Shown piece by piece: positions 42,202 through 50,993 of a stretch of 64,000 nt of DNA. Origin of the DNA: Planctomycetota bacterium. Its GTDB lineage: Bacteria; Planctomycetota; UBA1135; JACQFD01. Position 1 is the stretch's first letter; the number at the start of each line of letters is the position of its first letter. Location of the stretch: contig JACQFD010000026.1 in NCBI GenBank assembly GCA_016200225.1, positions 62,001 to 126,000 of the forward strand, given 5' to 3'. Below the pieces are notes generated by a model that saw nothing but the letters and a program-made list of their open reading frames with translations, was not told the origin of the DNA and searched no databases. Made by a program: the position numbers and the translations under genes.

Positions 42202-42251
42202 TCGCGGACGCCTCGGTTTTTGGCATCCTTGCTTCTCGACCCAGGCGTCGA

Positions 42252-42707
42252 CTAGACCGTCTTCACCTTGATCACCTGCGGTTTGGCTTCCACGCGCTTG
42301 ATGATCGTTACATCGAGAACACCGTTGTTCATCGTCGCTTCGACGCGCGTCGGATCGGCCGATGCCGGCAGGCGGAAGGATCGCTGCCACTTGCCATAGC
42401 GGCGTTCCGTGAAATGGACATTCATCTGTTCTGTTTTCTTTTCCTCCTTCTTCTCGCCGCTGAGCGTGAGAAGATCGCCGTTGATTTGAATATCAATATC
42501 CTTTGCTTCCAATCCGGGCAACTCCGCCTTTACTTTATAAAATTCCGGTAATTCCACAAATTCGACGGCCGGAATCATCATATTACCATTCGGAGCCGCG
42601 AACGCCTCGTCCGGAAGCCCGCGGAAAAGCTCCTCGATTTCATTGAAAGGCCGGAATGGATTGTTAAATATCGAAAAATCTCGAAGTCGTGGAACTAGCG
42701 TCGTCAT
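42252..42707 (-). CDS. Hsp20/alpha-crystallin family small heat-shock protein
   Basis: 151 residues. The alpha-crystallin domain spans about residues 45-140: IPAVEFVELPEFYKVKAELP, GLEAKDIDIQINGDLLTLSG, ERRYGKWQRSFRLPASAD and NNGVLDVTIIKR (the GVLxxxxPK-type end). It is an ATP-independent holdase that binds unfolding proteins. The arm EIEELFRG is typical. GAGGA lies about 8 nt before the ATG. It is a single-gene unit: terminator downstream, long leader with an inverted repeat upstream. Confidence 0.95.
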   Translation of the reverse strand: MTTLVPRLRDFSIFNNPFRPFNEIEELFRGLPDEAFAAPNGNMMIPAVEFVELPEFYKVKAELPGLEAKDIDIQINGDLLTLSGEKKEEKKTEQMNVHFTERRYGKWQRSFRLPASADPTRVEATMNNGVLDVTIIKRVEAKPQVIKVKTV

Positions 42708-43013
42708 GGGATGGGTCCTCGGTATTTCAGAAAACTGTTTTTATTAGTTTAACAAAAGCGCTTCCTTCCCGCGCGCATGCGAACGCTCGCGCGGGGCTGC
42801 CAGTGTTAGACTAATGCTGGTTTACGCAGCCGGGGATCCCTATCGCAACGGCCGTGCCACGCGCACGCCGGGGAATTCGCGGAAAGGAAGTGTCGTAATG
42901 GCCCTCCGGGCGTCGAATTGACATAACTGCGTCGCGCCTGGCATCGATGGCATGCCAATTTGTTCACGCAAGTCAAACCGCGGGCACGCTCCGCGCGATC
43001 GCCGGAATCGTTA
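42708..43013. other. Intergenic region upstream of hsp20
   Basis: About 305 bp without a credible gene; open frames here cross the secretin terminator. It holds the hsp20 promoter and leader and the space behind the secretin terminator. A GC-rich inverted repeat lies at 42768-42795. A TTGACA hexamer near 42918 reads on the plus strand with no -10 partner. I see no CIRCE element. Confidence 0.5.
42768..42795 (-). promoter_or_regulatory. Inverted repeat in the hsp20 leader
   Basis: Perfect 8-bp arms CCCGCGCG (42768-42775) and CGCGCGGG (42788-42795) with a 12-nt loop, about 60 nt before the hsp20 ATG. It could be a repressor site or an RNA hairpin; the distance from the start codon argues against a simple thermometer that masks the ribosome site. 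Confidence 0.35.
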
Positions 43014-43043
43014 CAAAAACGAAAAAGGCCGCTTTCGCGGCCT
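43014..43043 (-). terminator. Intrinsic terminator closing the secretin operon
   Basis: On the minus strand the stem AGGCCGC-GAAA-GCGGCCT (43026-43043), with its stable GAAA tetraloop, is followed by TTTTCGTTTTTG. It lies 25 nt after the stop of the secretin gene at 43068 and is the clearest terminator in the window. Confidence 0.92.
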
Positions 43044-43067
43044 CTTTCATTGCGCAACGGTAGGGAA

Positions 43068-45728
43068 CTATCGCGGCGAATTGCCGGAGAATCCCTTTTC
43101 GAAGTTCTGCATCGCTTCGCGCGCATCGGTGATACGGGCTCGAATGAGAACCATAAGATTCTCGGTTTCCGAATCGTAACCTTCTTTCTTGAAGAAGAAT
43201 CCGATCACGGGCAGACGGCCGAGCCACGGCACTTCCGCGCGCGATTCAATCTCGCGAAGCGTCTTCAAACCGCCGATGAGGACGGCGCCGCCGTCGGGAA
43301 CGACCGCGGTCGTGAACGCGCTTTGAACCGAAAGCTGCGGCAACTGGAATGTTACCGATCCGGCAAGACCGCCAAGCGTCGTCGTGAAATCCGTGATCTG
43401 CACGATGCGCGCGACCGTCGGCTGCAATTCGAGCGTGATGTACTTGCGGTTATAGTTAATAATCGGGCGAACGTCGAGCACCACGCCGGATTGTAATATT
43501 TCAATCTTCGGGTCGGCGATGAACGACGCCTGCGCGACTTCAACGTTATAATCGGCGATATAACTCTGCTGGTTGATAACTGTAATATACGAACGCTGGT
43601 TGTTCGCGACCGATAACAGTTGCGCGTTGACTTCGTGGACGTCGAAATTCTTTTCGACCGCCTTCAGAATCAACGACGCCTGATCGCCCTTCAGCAGCGT
43701 GATTTGCAGAGCGAGTCCGCCGTTCTCGGAAAGTTTGTTTCCGAGCGGCTTGTCGAACAAATGTTCAGTTCGCCAAATGTTGGATCCGTCAGTGCCGTTA
43801 TCGAAGAAACCGCCGCCCGACGGCGTGCCACCCGCGTTCGACGGAAGGCCCGGACCATTGTTATCCAAACCGGCCGAAGCGTTGTCCTTCAAACCGTTGG
43901 TCGTGTCGTCGAACTGATTCGGAAGACCGCGCCAGTCGACGCCGATCGCCTGAAGGAAGTTTTCGGAGATCGTTACAAATCGCGCTTCGATCGTAACCAT
44001 CGAGCTCGTGTAGCGGCGCAGGTCGGCGAGGAAGCGCCCGACCTGACGCTGAACGTCGGGCGAGTGCGTGACGACGAGCTGCCCTTGATACTGATCGATG
44101 TGAACACCGGGCTGTTCCCACGTGCCCGGAGCGATGGTTTCTTTAATTAAACTCGAGATTTCTTCCGGTGGAATCGGCTGAACAGCGTCGAGCACCGCGC
44201 CATAGGGGTTTTCTTGCGAAACGCCGCCCTGACGATTCTTACCTCCAGGGATCTGGAGATACATGATGCGCGGACCCTGGAAGTTCGATAGTCCGAAGAT
44301 CAGGTCGTTGACGTCGTGGACATGCGGAATCGGAGCGCCGAGCGACGCGTCCGCCGTCGTAATGACAACTTCGCCATCCTTAATGATCCATTTGATATCG
44401 GCGTTTTGCGAAAGAACGATGCTCAACGCGGACTCGATCGCGATCGGGTGATCCAATTGAACCGGAAACTTCGATGAGGCCGCTTTTTCTTTAGCTTGCG
44501 GCGTCACGAGGACGGGGAAACCCGATGCGTCCTTGAAGTATGCGGCGACTTTATCAATATCCGTTTCCGCGTCGAATTTCAGCGGAGGCGTTTTCTTGGA
44601 CTTCAACGACGCACGAATGATGCGGTCGTCTTCGCTTTCGCCTTCCGCAATTTCAAGATTGACGCGCTTGTCGCGGAGTTTCGAAATCGTTTGCCAATAT
44701 TCTGCCTTCGGAAGTTCGATCGGCTTCGTCTGGAAAATGCGCGCTTCTTCGTCTTCGCGCTTGATATCAATAAAAGCCTGTGTCCGCTTGCGCTTGAATT
44801 CTTCGTCGACTTTGTTGTCTTCCGCGGCGACGGCCGAATCGCGAATATCCATCGCCTGCTGATTGCGCGAATCCTCGCGCAATACTAATTCTGCAATCTC
44901 GCGGGCGCCGCGATAATCGTGGGAAATATAAGCATTGCGCGCGAGCGAAACTTTTGCGGCAATGACCTCGACGCGTTTCGTCCGCGCGGCGGCTTCTTCA
45001 TCGCGCATTTTTGCGGTGGCGATCCGTTCCTGTTCCGAACGAACGCGCGCCGTGTCCGCCGCGCGCTCCGCCTGAATCTTAGCCTTCAGATCGCGCGCCT
45101 CCGCGCCGCGATCCGCCCATTCGCCGGCATAGGGAGAAAACGTTAGTGCGTCGAGTGCATGGCTGACTTCGGAAAGTGCACGCTCAAATTCGCGCTGCGC
45201 TAGATTCTCGCGTGCCTTGCCAAGGGCCTGTTCAATCTCAACGCGCGTCTTCTCGCGACGCATTCTTTCGATTTCTTCAATTTCGCGGCCCGATTGACCG
45301 ACTTGACCGTGTCGGTCGCCCATGATCGCGGAGATTTGATCGCGCAATGCAAGCACGCGTTCATCCGCCGGCGCCAGCACGTGCGCAGCTTCGATTTCGT
45401 CCGAAGCCTGCTGAACAGCGCCGCTGTCGAGGCTTCTCTTAGCCTTCGTCAGATGTTCGTTCACTAAGAATGCCTTCTGCTCTTGGAACAGTTTGGCTTC
45501 GCGGACCTTGACATCAAATGCCTGCTGCGCGGCGGCGTCGCCGCCAGGCTGCTGCTCGTTTCCACCAACGACGGCGACCCCAGGGGTGCCATTATTAGTA
45601 TCCTGAGCCGTTGGCATTTCGTGACCCTGCGCGTCCTTGACGGTCGCCTTGGACTTGCAAGCGCCTGCGAGGACCGGAAGGCTGAGTCCGACGACAACTA
45701 ACGATAAGCGGTTTATTTCGAGCTTCAT
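43068..45728 (-). CDS. Lipoprotein secretin, type II/IV pilus-like (paralogue 1)
   Basis: 886 residues. Lipobox LAGAC (Cys24). Residues 25-370 are helical and charged with TPR-like repeats (LTKAKRSLDSGAVQQASDEI, AHVLAPADERVLAL). A short STN/N-domain region follows (DAETDIDKVAAYFKDASGF, IKDGEVVITTADAS). The secretin core begins near residue 575 (VTIEARFVTISENFLQAIG) and ends with FTTAVVPDGGAVLIGGLK and LPVIGFFFKKEGYD. Secretins form outer-membrane gated rings. It lies immediately after its paralogue (45-nt gap) and is the last gene of the pilM operon. The TPR-secretin plan matches the Akkermansia Amuc_1098 type. Confidence 0.9.
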   Translation of the reverse strand: MKLEINRLSLVVVGLSLPVLAGACKSKATVKDAQGHEMPTAQDTNNGTPGVAVVGGNEQQPGGDAAAQQAFDVKVREAKLFQEQKAFLVNEHLTKAKRSLDSGAVQQASDEIEAAHVLAPADERVLALRDQISAIMGDRHGQVGQSGREIEEIERMRREKTRVEIEQALGKARENLAQREFERALSEVSHALDALTFSPYAGEWADRGAEARDLKAKIQAERAADTARVRSEQERIATAKMRDEEAAARTKRVEVIAAKVSLARNAYISHDYRGAREIAELVLREDSRNQQAMDIRDSAVAAEDNKVDEEFKRKRTQAFIDIKREDEEARIFQTKPIELPKAEYWQTISKLRDKRVNLEIAEGESEDDRIIRASLKSKKTPPLKFDAETDIDKVAAYFKDASGFPVLVTPQAKEKAASSKFPVQLDHPIAIESALSIVLSQNADIKWIIKDGEVVITTADASLGAPIPHVHDVNDLIFGLSNFQGPRIMYLQIPGGKNRQGGVSQENPYGAVLDAVQPIPPEEISSLIKETIAPGTWEQPGVHIDQYQGQLVVTHSPDVQRQVGRFLADLRRYTSSMVTIEARFVTISENFLQAIGVDWRGLPNQFDDTTNGLKDNASAGLDNNGPGLPSNAGGTPSGGGFFDNGTDGSNIWRTEHLFDKPLGNKLSENGGLALQITLLKGDQASLILKAVEKNFDVHEVNAQLLSVANNQRSYITVINQQSYIADYNVEVAQASFIADPKIEILQSGVVLDVRPIINYNRKYITLELQPTVARIVQITDFTTTLGGLAGSVTFQLPQLSVQSAFTTAVVPDGGAVLIGGLKTLREIESRAEVPWLGRLPVIGFFFKKEGYDSETENLMVLIRARITDAREAMQNFEKGFSGNSPR

Positions 45729-45773
45729 CTGTTTTCTAATGAATTGGATTCGAATGGGTTCGAATTATATGAA

Positions 45774-48503
45774 TTAGCGGTTTTGGGCGATCATCCCGGG
45801 TCCTTGCAACAGGACGCTCGGATTTGTTGGAATTCGCGGCTCGTACTCCGTCGGAATGACGACTTTGACGCGCAAGAGAATCACGAGTCGACGCTTGGAA
45901 ATCGACTGGCCTTTGCGATCGAAGAAGAAACCAATGATCGGAATGTCGCGTAAAACCGGAACGCCGGCGGACTCGTTTCGAATTTCGTCGATCGACTGTC
46001 CGCCTAATAGTAACGTCGCGCCATCGGGCACGACCACCGTCGTTCGGACTTTTCGAATCGTTAAATTCGGGAACTGTATCGTGACGGGCGTGCCGTTGCC
46101 GACGCCGACGACGCGCTGTTCGATCGGTTGCTTTAATGTTGCAAGTGTCGGGCGCAATTCGAGCTTCACGAATTTGCGGTCGGCGCTTACTACAGGTCGA
46201 ACGTCGAGAATCGCGCCTTCTTGAATGACATCGATTTGCGGATCCGCGATCGACGCCGCCTGCGCGATTTCAACGTTATAACCGGAAACATAAGCAAACT
46301 GATTTGTAACCGCGAGGTGCGCGCGCTCGCCGCTATGCACTAATAATCGCGGCGCTGTTACCAATTCGACGCGTTCGCTCTTCTCGACTGCGCGCAAAAT
46401 CAATTCGCTCTGGCGATCGCCGAGGTTGATCCACTGCAGTGAAAGTCCGCCCGATTGCGTGAGCGTGCTCGAGCCCGCGAGGTTTTGTTCAAAGATATTT
46501 TCAGTCTTTGCAAGCGCCGGTGCGTTGCCGGTCGATGTGTAAAATCCCGCCTGGTTTCCAGTGCCGAGCGGACCGGGCTGCGACGGCGTTCCGGGCGCGG
46601 GAGACGCGCCGAAATCATCAAATGGCGGCGCTGCGCCCAAACCACCGGACGGCGGAACACCGGAGTTACCGTTGTCGCCGAGTCCGCGCCAATCGAAGCC
46701 AATGTCTTCGAGGAAGTTGTCTTCCGCGATCATGAATCGCGTCTGCACTTCCACCATTAAATTCGTCGCTTCGCGAAGGTCGTTTAGTAGCTTTTCGACT
46801 TGCGCATGCACTTCAGGAGTCTGGCGAACGACGAGCGTTCCGCTTTGTTGTACATATCGCAAAACGGTCTTGGCTTCCGCGTCCGACCACGTCGCCGTCG
46901 CAATCGAATTTTGTATGATTTGCGAAATCTGCTCGAGCGTGAAAACCGGCGTCGGATCGGGATCGGTGCCCGCGGGAATCGCGGGAGCGCCCGGAGGTAA
47001 TAGAGAAATGTCCGGACCGGCATAGTTCGGCACCGACTGAATGATGTCGGAGACGTCGTAGATGCGATATTCGGTCTGGCCCTTGTTCTCTTCCGGCGTC
47101 ACGATCCGAACGTATCCGTCCTGAACGCGGTAGCTGAAATTCTTAACAACTTGGAGGGCCTGAAGGAACTTCTTGACCGAAGTCTTCGGCGGCAAATCCA
47201 ACGTCACAGAACGCTGGCCCTCGTCCTGCTCGAGAATCTTCGGGCCGATGATAAAATTGACTTGCGTCAGATTGTTTAGATACGTCGCGATTTCCTGAAT
47301 CGAAGTCGCGTTGAATTTCGGCTCGAAATACGTCGTTTCCAAGCGCTCGGCGACAGCCTTGTCTTCCGGATTGACTTCGATGTCCTTCGGCTTGAATTGT
47401 AACGATGTCCGATAACTTATCGAAGCCCAATGTTCGGGATCGTGAACAATCGTATCGGTCTGCGGAAGCAACAGTTGGTCGAGCTCGTGGAACGCGCGAT
47501 TCCAATGCTTCTTATAGTTTTCGCGCGCCTCGGCCATTCCGGTTTCATTCTTCGATTGACGCACGATTTCGCGCAATTCGCGCGCGCGTTCGTTCATCGG
47601 ATCGATTTCCAACAATTGATCCAAATTTACGATCGCGTCGTTGTAACGGTTCTCGACGAATGCAATATTCGCGTCGCTGTAGTATTTGCGAAGGCGATTC
47701 ACCATTTGATCGCGCGCTTCGGCTTCGCGCATCTCGCGATCGGCGGCGGCTTTCTTCTGACGCGAGTCTTCGTCTTCACGCTTCGACGCATCTTTGCGGC
47801 TGAGCGCGATATCAATTTTCGAAGCCACGGTCTTTCGCAGACCGCCTTCGGCCTCGAGCAGCGGATACCACGTCAGGATTCGCTCCGCGCGCCGGTACGC
47901 CTCGATCGACTCGTCGAATTTTCGATCATTCAGAAGGCGATCGCCGTCCAGAACCGACTGGCTGACCTTTTGGCGCGCCTCGGCTTGCTGGATGATCGTG
48001 CCGGTCGCTTTATCCTTAATATCCGTCATTCGGATGGCGTCGGTTTCGCCGAGCGCGGCTTTCGCGCGCGTCAACCATTCGACGGCATCCTGATTTGTAG
48101 GATCGAGTTCACTCGCGATCGCGAATTGCGTTCGCGCGGTGGAGAAATCGAGGTGGTTGAAGGCATCGATGCCCTTCTTTAGCGTTTCCCCTACAAGGTA
48201 TTGTTGCTGTTGTTGACGGACCTTCGCCGCCTCCACGGCGCCTTGGAATTGCCTGCTGGCTTCCGGATCCTGGGCTGCGGAAGCGCCACCACCACTGGTG
48301 TCGCCCATGGCCGTAACTGAAACAGGCTTCTCTTCATTAGCAGCCTGCTCGGTTCGGGCCTTTTCAGCCGGTTTTTGTGAATTACCTGAATTTGTGCTCT
48401 TGCATGAAGTAATTACCGTAGTGGAAAACACTGTGGCAACAACTGCAGAAAGGATGGTGGACGGCACGAGCACAAACCACCGACGCAACGAGTCGTTCGT
48501 CAT
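45774..48503 (-). CDS. Lipoprotein secretin, type II/IV pilus-like (paralogue 2)
   Basis: 909 residues. Signal segment ends TTVITSC (Cys34). Same plan as its neighbour: TPR-like helices (KKGIDAFNHLDFSTARTQFA, YRRAERILTWYPLLEAEGGL, FVENRYNDAIVNLDQLLE), a small N-domain (FNATSIQEIATYLNNLTQV), then a secretin core from about 583 (VEVQTRFMIAEDNFLEDIG) to VPDGATLLLGGQ and IPIIGFFFDRKGQ. Paired segments such as NVEIAQAASIADPQID (NVEVAQASFIADPKIE in paralogue 1) show common descent. Two complete secretins in tandem suggest a mixed ring or two alternative channels. Confidence 0.9.
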   Translation of the reverse strand: MTNDSLRRWFVLVPSTILSAVVATVFSTTVITSCKSTNSGNSQKPAEKARTEQAANEEKPVSVTAMGDTSGGGASAAQDPEASRQFQGAVEAAKVRQQQQQYLVGETLKKGIDAFNHLDFSTARTQFAIASELDPTNQDAVEWLTRAKAALGETDAIRMTDIKDKATGTIIQQAEARQKVSQSVLDGDRLLNDRKFDESIEAYRRAERILTWYPLLEAEGGLRKTVASKIDIALSRKDASKREDEDSRQKKAAADREMREAEARDQMVNRLRKYYSDANIAFVENRYNDAIVNLDQLLEIDPMNERARELREIVRQSKNETGMAEARENYKKHWNRAFHELDQLLLPQTDTIVHDPEHWASISYRTSLQFKPKDIEVNPEDKAVAERLETTYFEPKFNATSIQEIATYLNNLTQVNFIIGPKILEQDEGQRSVTLDLPPKTSVKKFLQALQVVKNFSYRVQDGYVRIVTPEENKGQTEYRIYDVSDIIQSVPNYAGPDISLLPPGAPAIPAGTDPDPTPVFTLEQISQIIQNSIATATWSDAEAKTVLRYVQQSGTLVVRQTPEVHAQVEKLLNDLREATNLMVEVQTRFMIAEDNFLEDIGFDWRGLGDNGNSGVPPSGGLGAAPPFDDFGASPAPGTPSQPGPLGTGNQAGFYTSTGNAPALAKTENIFEQNLAGSSTLTQSGGLSLQWINLGDRQSELILRAVEKSERVELVTAPRLLVHSGERAHLAVTNQFAYVSGYNVEIAQAASIADPQIDVIQEGAILDVRPVVSADRKFVKLELRPTLATLKQPIEQRVVGVGNGTPVTIQFPNLTIRKVRTTVVVPDGATLLLGGQSIDEIRNESAGVPVLRDIPIIGFFFDRKGQSISKRRLVILLRVKVVIPTEYEPRIPTNPSVLLQGPGMIAQNR

Positions 48504-48942
48504 ATTTTGCCCGAGGAATACTTAAATGGTCCGAGGGACAGTCGCCGCTCCGCCGCCGATTTGTACGAATTCAAGATATTCACTGATTTTGACGATCATT
48601 GAATTCGCTGAATATTTACAAAAAGAGGAGAAGCGGTTGGCAAGCGATGGAAGGGAACCCGGGCAAATCGGTGGGTCCGACCGGCTCGAGAACCCCAACT
48701 GGAGTGAAGGGTGAATTTGAACCCGGATAATTCCAGGAACAAACAGGCGGAATCTAGCAGGAATCGTGCGGGGGATGACCAGATTTTTGAGTTGTAGCAT
48801 CGGCCGCGTTGCAATGGATATTACAAATAGCCCGTGCGCCTGCGGCCGTTCTTAGCCTCACGTAATTCTCTGAAAAAAATGAACTTCCAACGATCTTTCT
48901 AGGTCGTGGAGCGGGCCGGAAAGGGGTCCATTCCGAGCCCTC
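48504..48942. other. Intergenic region inside the secretin cluster
   Basis: About 440 bp between the membrane-anchored protein gene and secretin paralogue 2. No supported gene. It probably holds a promoter for the two secretins, but I find no convincing -35/-10 pair. A T-arm-like string near 48710-48725 on the minus strand is not part of a foldable tRNA. Confidence 0.5.
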
Positions 48943-50208
48943 TCACGGGACAGCGCGAACGATGAGCTGCCGTCCGCAGCGATTCATCATGGTTGCGACA
49001 GGGAACATTCGCTTTTGTAGTTCCATCCGTTTTTCCGACGCAGGCGATCCCCCATTAATCCGTCTCGATCCGTCGGCATTAAAAATGGGAATCGCCACTT
49101 CGAGATTCTGCTCCCGATCCTCGCGCTCGAGTTTGATCAACGACCATCCCGTCGACAAGTGAAGCGCCTGCCCCACGTCGCCGCTCGGATCGACGGAAAC
49201 ATCGGTTTCGCGCGCCGCCGGTTTGGCGTCGGCGAAGTCGGTGATCCGCATCCGGACGGGCAACGACGCAAACGCGTCGTTGATTCCGTGGGCAAGCGCC
49301 CCTTTCTTTACAAATCCAAGAATTTCGAATTTGTAGCGAACCGGAATATTTGCAATGACGCGCTCGCCGAGCGAGCTTCGGCGCACTTCCACGCCTTCGA
49401 GTTTGTCGAATTGTATGGCGAGAACCGCGTAGGAATACTGAATGCCGCCGCAAACATTGTTATCGACGAATTCGTGGCTGTTCGCGGCGGCCGGCCTCGA
49501 GTCGGATGCACCGCCCGAATCGGCGATGACGTAGGCCGGAGTGATAAAAATCGGCGCCGGAGGTTCTGTATCATTCCATCGATAAATTTGACTTTTGAAA
49601 ATCGTTCCCGTCGGCGTCGCGGCGTGATCCTCCCATGTCAAACGAACGTTGCCGTCGCGAAGATCGTTAACATGTGCGATGGGCGGGAGAATAATGGGAC
49701 TGCCGCCCGAGGACGGCCGCGTCGTCGGGTCGGCGCCGCCGTTTCCATTGGTAGCGTTCGATTCGTTCTGCGGATCTCCGGAGGGGGTCGGTCTTGTTGG
49801 ATCCGATGGAGTCGAATCCGCCGGGCGCGATTCGGCATTTCCCGGACGATCGCCCCCTGTATTATGAACTGTGCGCGCACTGTCGCCGCCAGCTTTGAAA
49901 AAAAAGCGCACGGCGCGGGATACAACTAAAGAATCCGACGATGGGCTCGCAAGCGGCGACAAGGCCGTCGCAAGCGACTGGGCCTCCCGTTTCTGGCGCT
50001 GTTCCTCGGTTTCCGCGGAAGGCGAGGACGCCGGAATAGTAGAGTTCAGCTTTTCTTTATTCTTCAGTTGGACGCGGAGCTTCTGCACTTCGTCCACGGC
50101 GGACTTCGTTCCAATCATTCTGCCGGCGAGCAGCGCGGGGACGGCCAACGCAACCGCGAGAACGGTCATTGTAACGATTCGTCCCATGGATCCGGAATTT
50201 GGATTCAT
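48943..50208 (-). CDS. Membrane-anchored protein of the pilus-like operon, fibronectin-III-like domain
   Basis: 421 residues from the ATG at 50208, which overlaps the upstream stop (ATGA). One N-terminal transmembrane helix (VTMTVLAVALAVPALLAG), a short coiled coil (VQKLRVQLKNKEKLN), a Ser/Pro/Gly-rich linker (about 95-175), then a beta-rich region with a fibronectin III-like start (NVRLTWEDHAATPTGTIFKS, YSYAVLAIQF) and a C-terminal domain ending in CGRQLIVRAVP. By position it corresponds to the periplasmic alignment subunit (PilP- or Amuc_1099-like), but no family motif confirms this. Confidence 0.7.
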   Translation of the reverse strand: MNPNSGSMGRIVTMTVLAVALAVPALLAGRMIGTKSAVDEVQKLRVQLKNKEKLNSTIPASSPSAETEEQRQKREAQSLATALSPLASPSSDSLVVSRAVRFFFKAGGDSARTVHNTGGDRPGNAESRPADSTPSDPTRPTPSGDPQNESNATNGNGGADPTTRPSSGGSPIILPPIAHVNDLRDGNVRLTWEDHAATPTGTIFKSQIYRWNDTEPPAPIFITPAYVIADSGGASDSRPAAANSHEFVDNNVCGGIQYSYAVLAIQFDKLEGVEVRRSSLGERVIANIPVRYKFEILGFVKKGALAHGINDAFASLPVRMRITDFADAKPAARETDVSVDPSGDVGQALHLSTGWSLIKLEREDREQNLEVAIPIFNADGSRRINGGSPASEKRMELQKRMFPVATMMNRCGRQLIVRAVP

Positions 50209-50993
50209 GGCTCCCCCGCCACGATTCGGCGTAATTGAAGCGTTACACGCACATATTCCGACGGATTCAATTTCGAATCCTCTTCGCGCTGAAGAAAAAG
50301 AATGGTTTGAACATCGGCGGCGCCCACGGTCATCGAATCTAAAGTATAAAACGGGCCGCGCTCGCGGCGACGTAACAATTCCTTGATGAAAGCTCCATGC
50401 GCGCGATACGCGCAGGCATACTCCATTTTTATTTCGCGCGAGTCGACGCGATTTCCAAATCGCTCGGCGCGGCGCGCGTTCGCGTCGCGCGCAGGCTCGC
50501 CCGAGATGACTACATATTCGAATTCGCGAATTCCGGCATTGGCGGCGGAAACAGTGAGATCGCGAAATGTTGAAAAACGCCGCGCGCGCCCGGAATCCGT
50601 CGACGGTTCGCCGTCGGCCGAATCGCGCGGTAACAATTTCTTGAATGCCTCGCGGGATCGACCGGTGCGATTCTCCATTTCGTCGAGCCACGCATCGCGC
50701 GCGCCATCGGTGTCGTCGGTCGACGCGAGATCGTGGAGAAGAATCCACTCGCGGATCGCGCGTCCGTTGCGCGCCGCGTCGTCGGCGCGGTTCTTCGCGG
50801 ACGGCGCCGCCGACGGATCGAAATGCGTCTCGCCGATCTGATGTTTTTGCGCCGCCAATTGTAAATTTAATTTTTCATTCAGGCCGGCGAGCGCGCGCAC
50901 GCGCGGCGCGATTCGCGCCGCCGCGACTACAAAACACGCAAAAATGAATATTACGACAAGCCCGACCCATGCAATATTCCGCCTTGAATTCAT
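50205..50993 (-). CDS. PilO/Amuc_1100-like membrane protein
   Basis: 262 residues. One N-terminal transmembrane helix (AWVGLVVIFIFACFVVAAA), then a coiled-coil segment (LAGLNEKLNLQLAAQKHQ) and a periplasmic alpha/beta part (YACAYRAHGAFIKELLRRRE, YVRVTLQLRRIVAG). Topology, size and position directly after pilM fit PilO-type inner-membrane assembly proteins; Akkermansia Amuc_1100 has the same plan. ATGA overlaps at both ends couple it to pilM and the next gene. The assignment rests on context more than on sequence. Confidence 0.68.
   Translation of the reverse strand: MNSRRNIAWVGLVVIFIFACFVVAAARIAPRVRALAGLNEKLNLQLAAQKHQIGETHFDPSAAPSAKNRADDAARNGRAIREWILLHDLASTDDTDGARDAWLDEMENRTGRSREAFKKLLPRDSADGEPSTDSGRARRFSTFRDLTVSAANAGIREFEYVVISGEPARDANARRAERFGNRVDSREIKMEYACAYRAHGAFIKELLRRRERGPFYTLDSMTVGAADVQTILFLQREEDSKLNPSEYVRVTLQLRRIVAGEP

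Noticed and set aside
42806-43126. 106-codon minus-strand open frame between hsp20 and the secretin gene
   Set aside because: It spans the strong terminator at 43014-43043 and the secretin 3' end and is Arg-rich without any family motif.
48700-48740. T-arm-like string GGGTTCAAATTC on the minus strand
   Set aside because: The stem does not pair well, and no acceptor, D-arm or anticodon arm can be placed around it.
48522-48800. 92-codon minus-strand frame upstream of secretin paralogue 2
   Set aside because: No signal peptide or recognisable fold, Pro/Ser/Arg composition typical of chance frames, and it covers the likely promoter.
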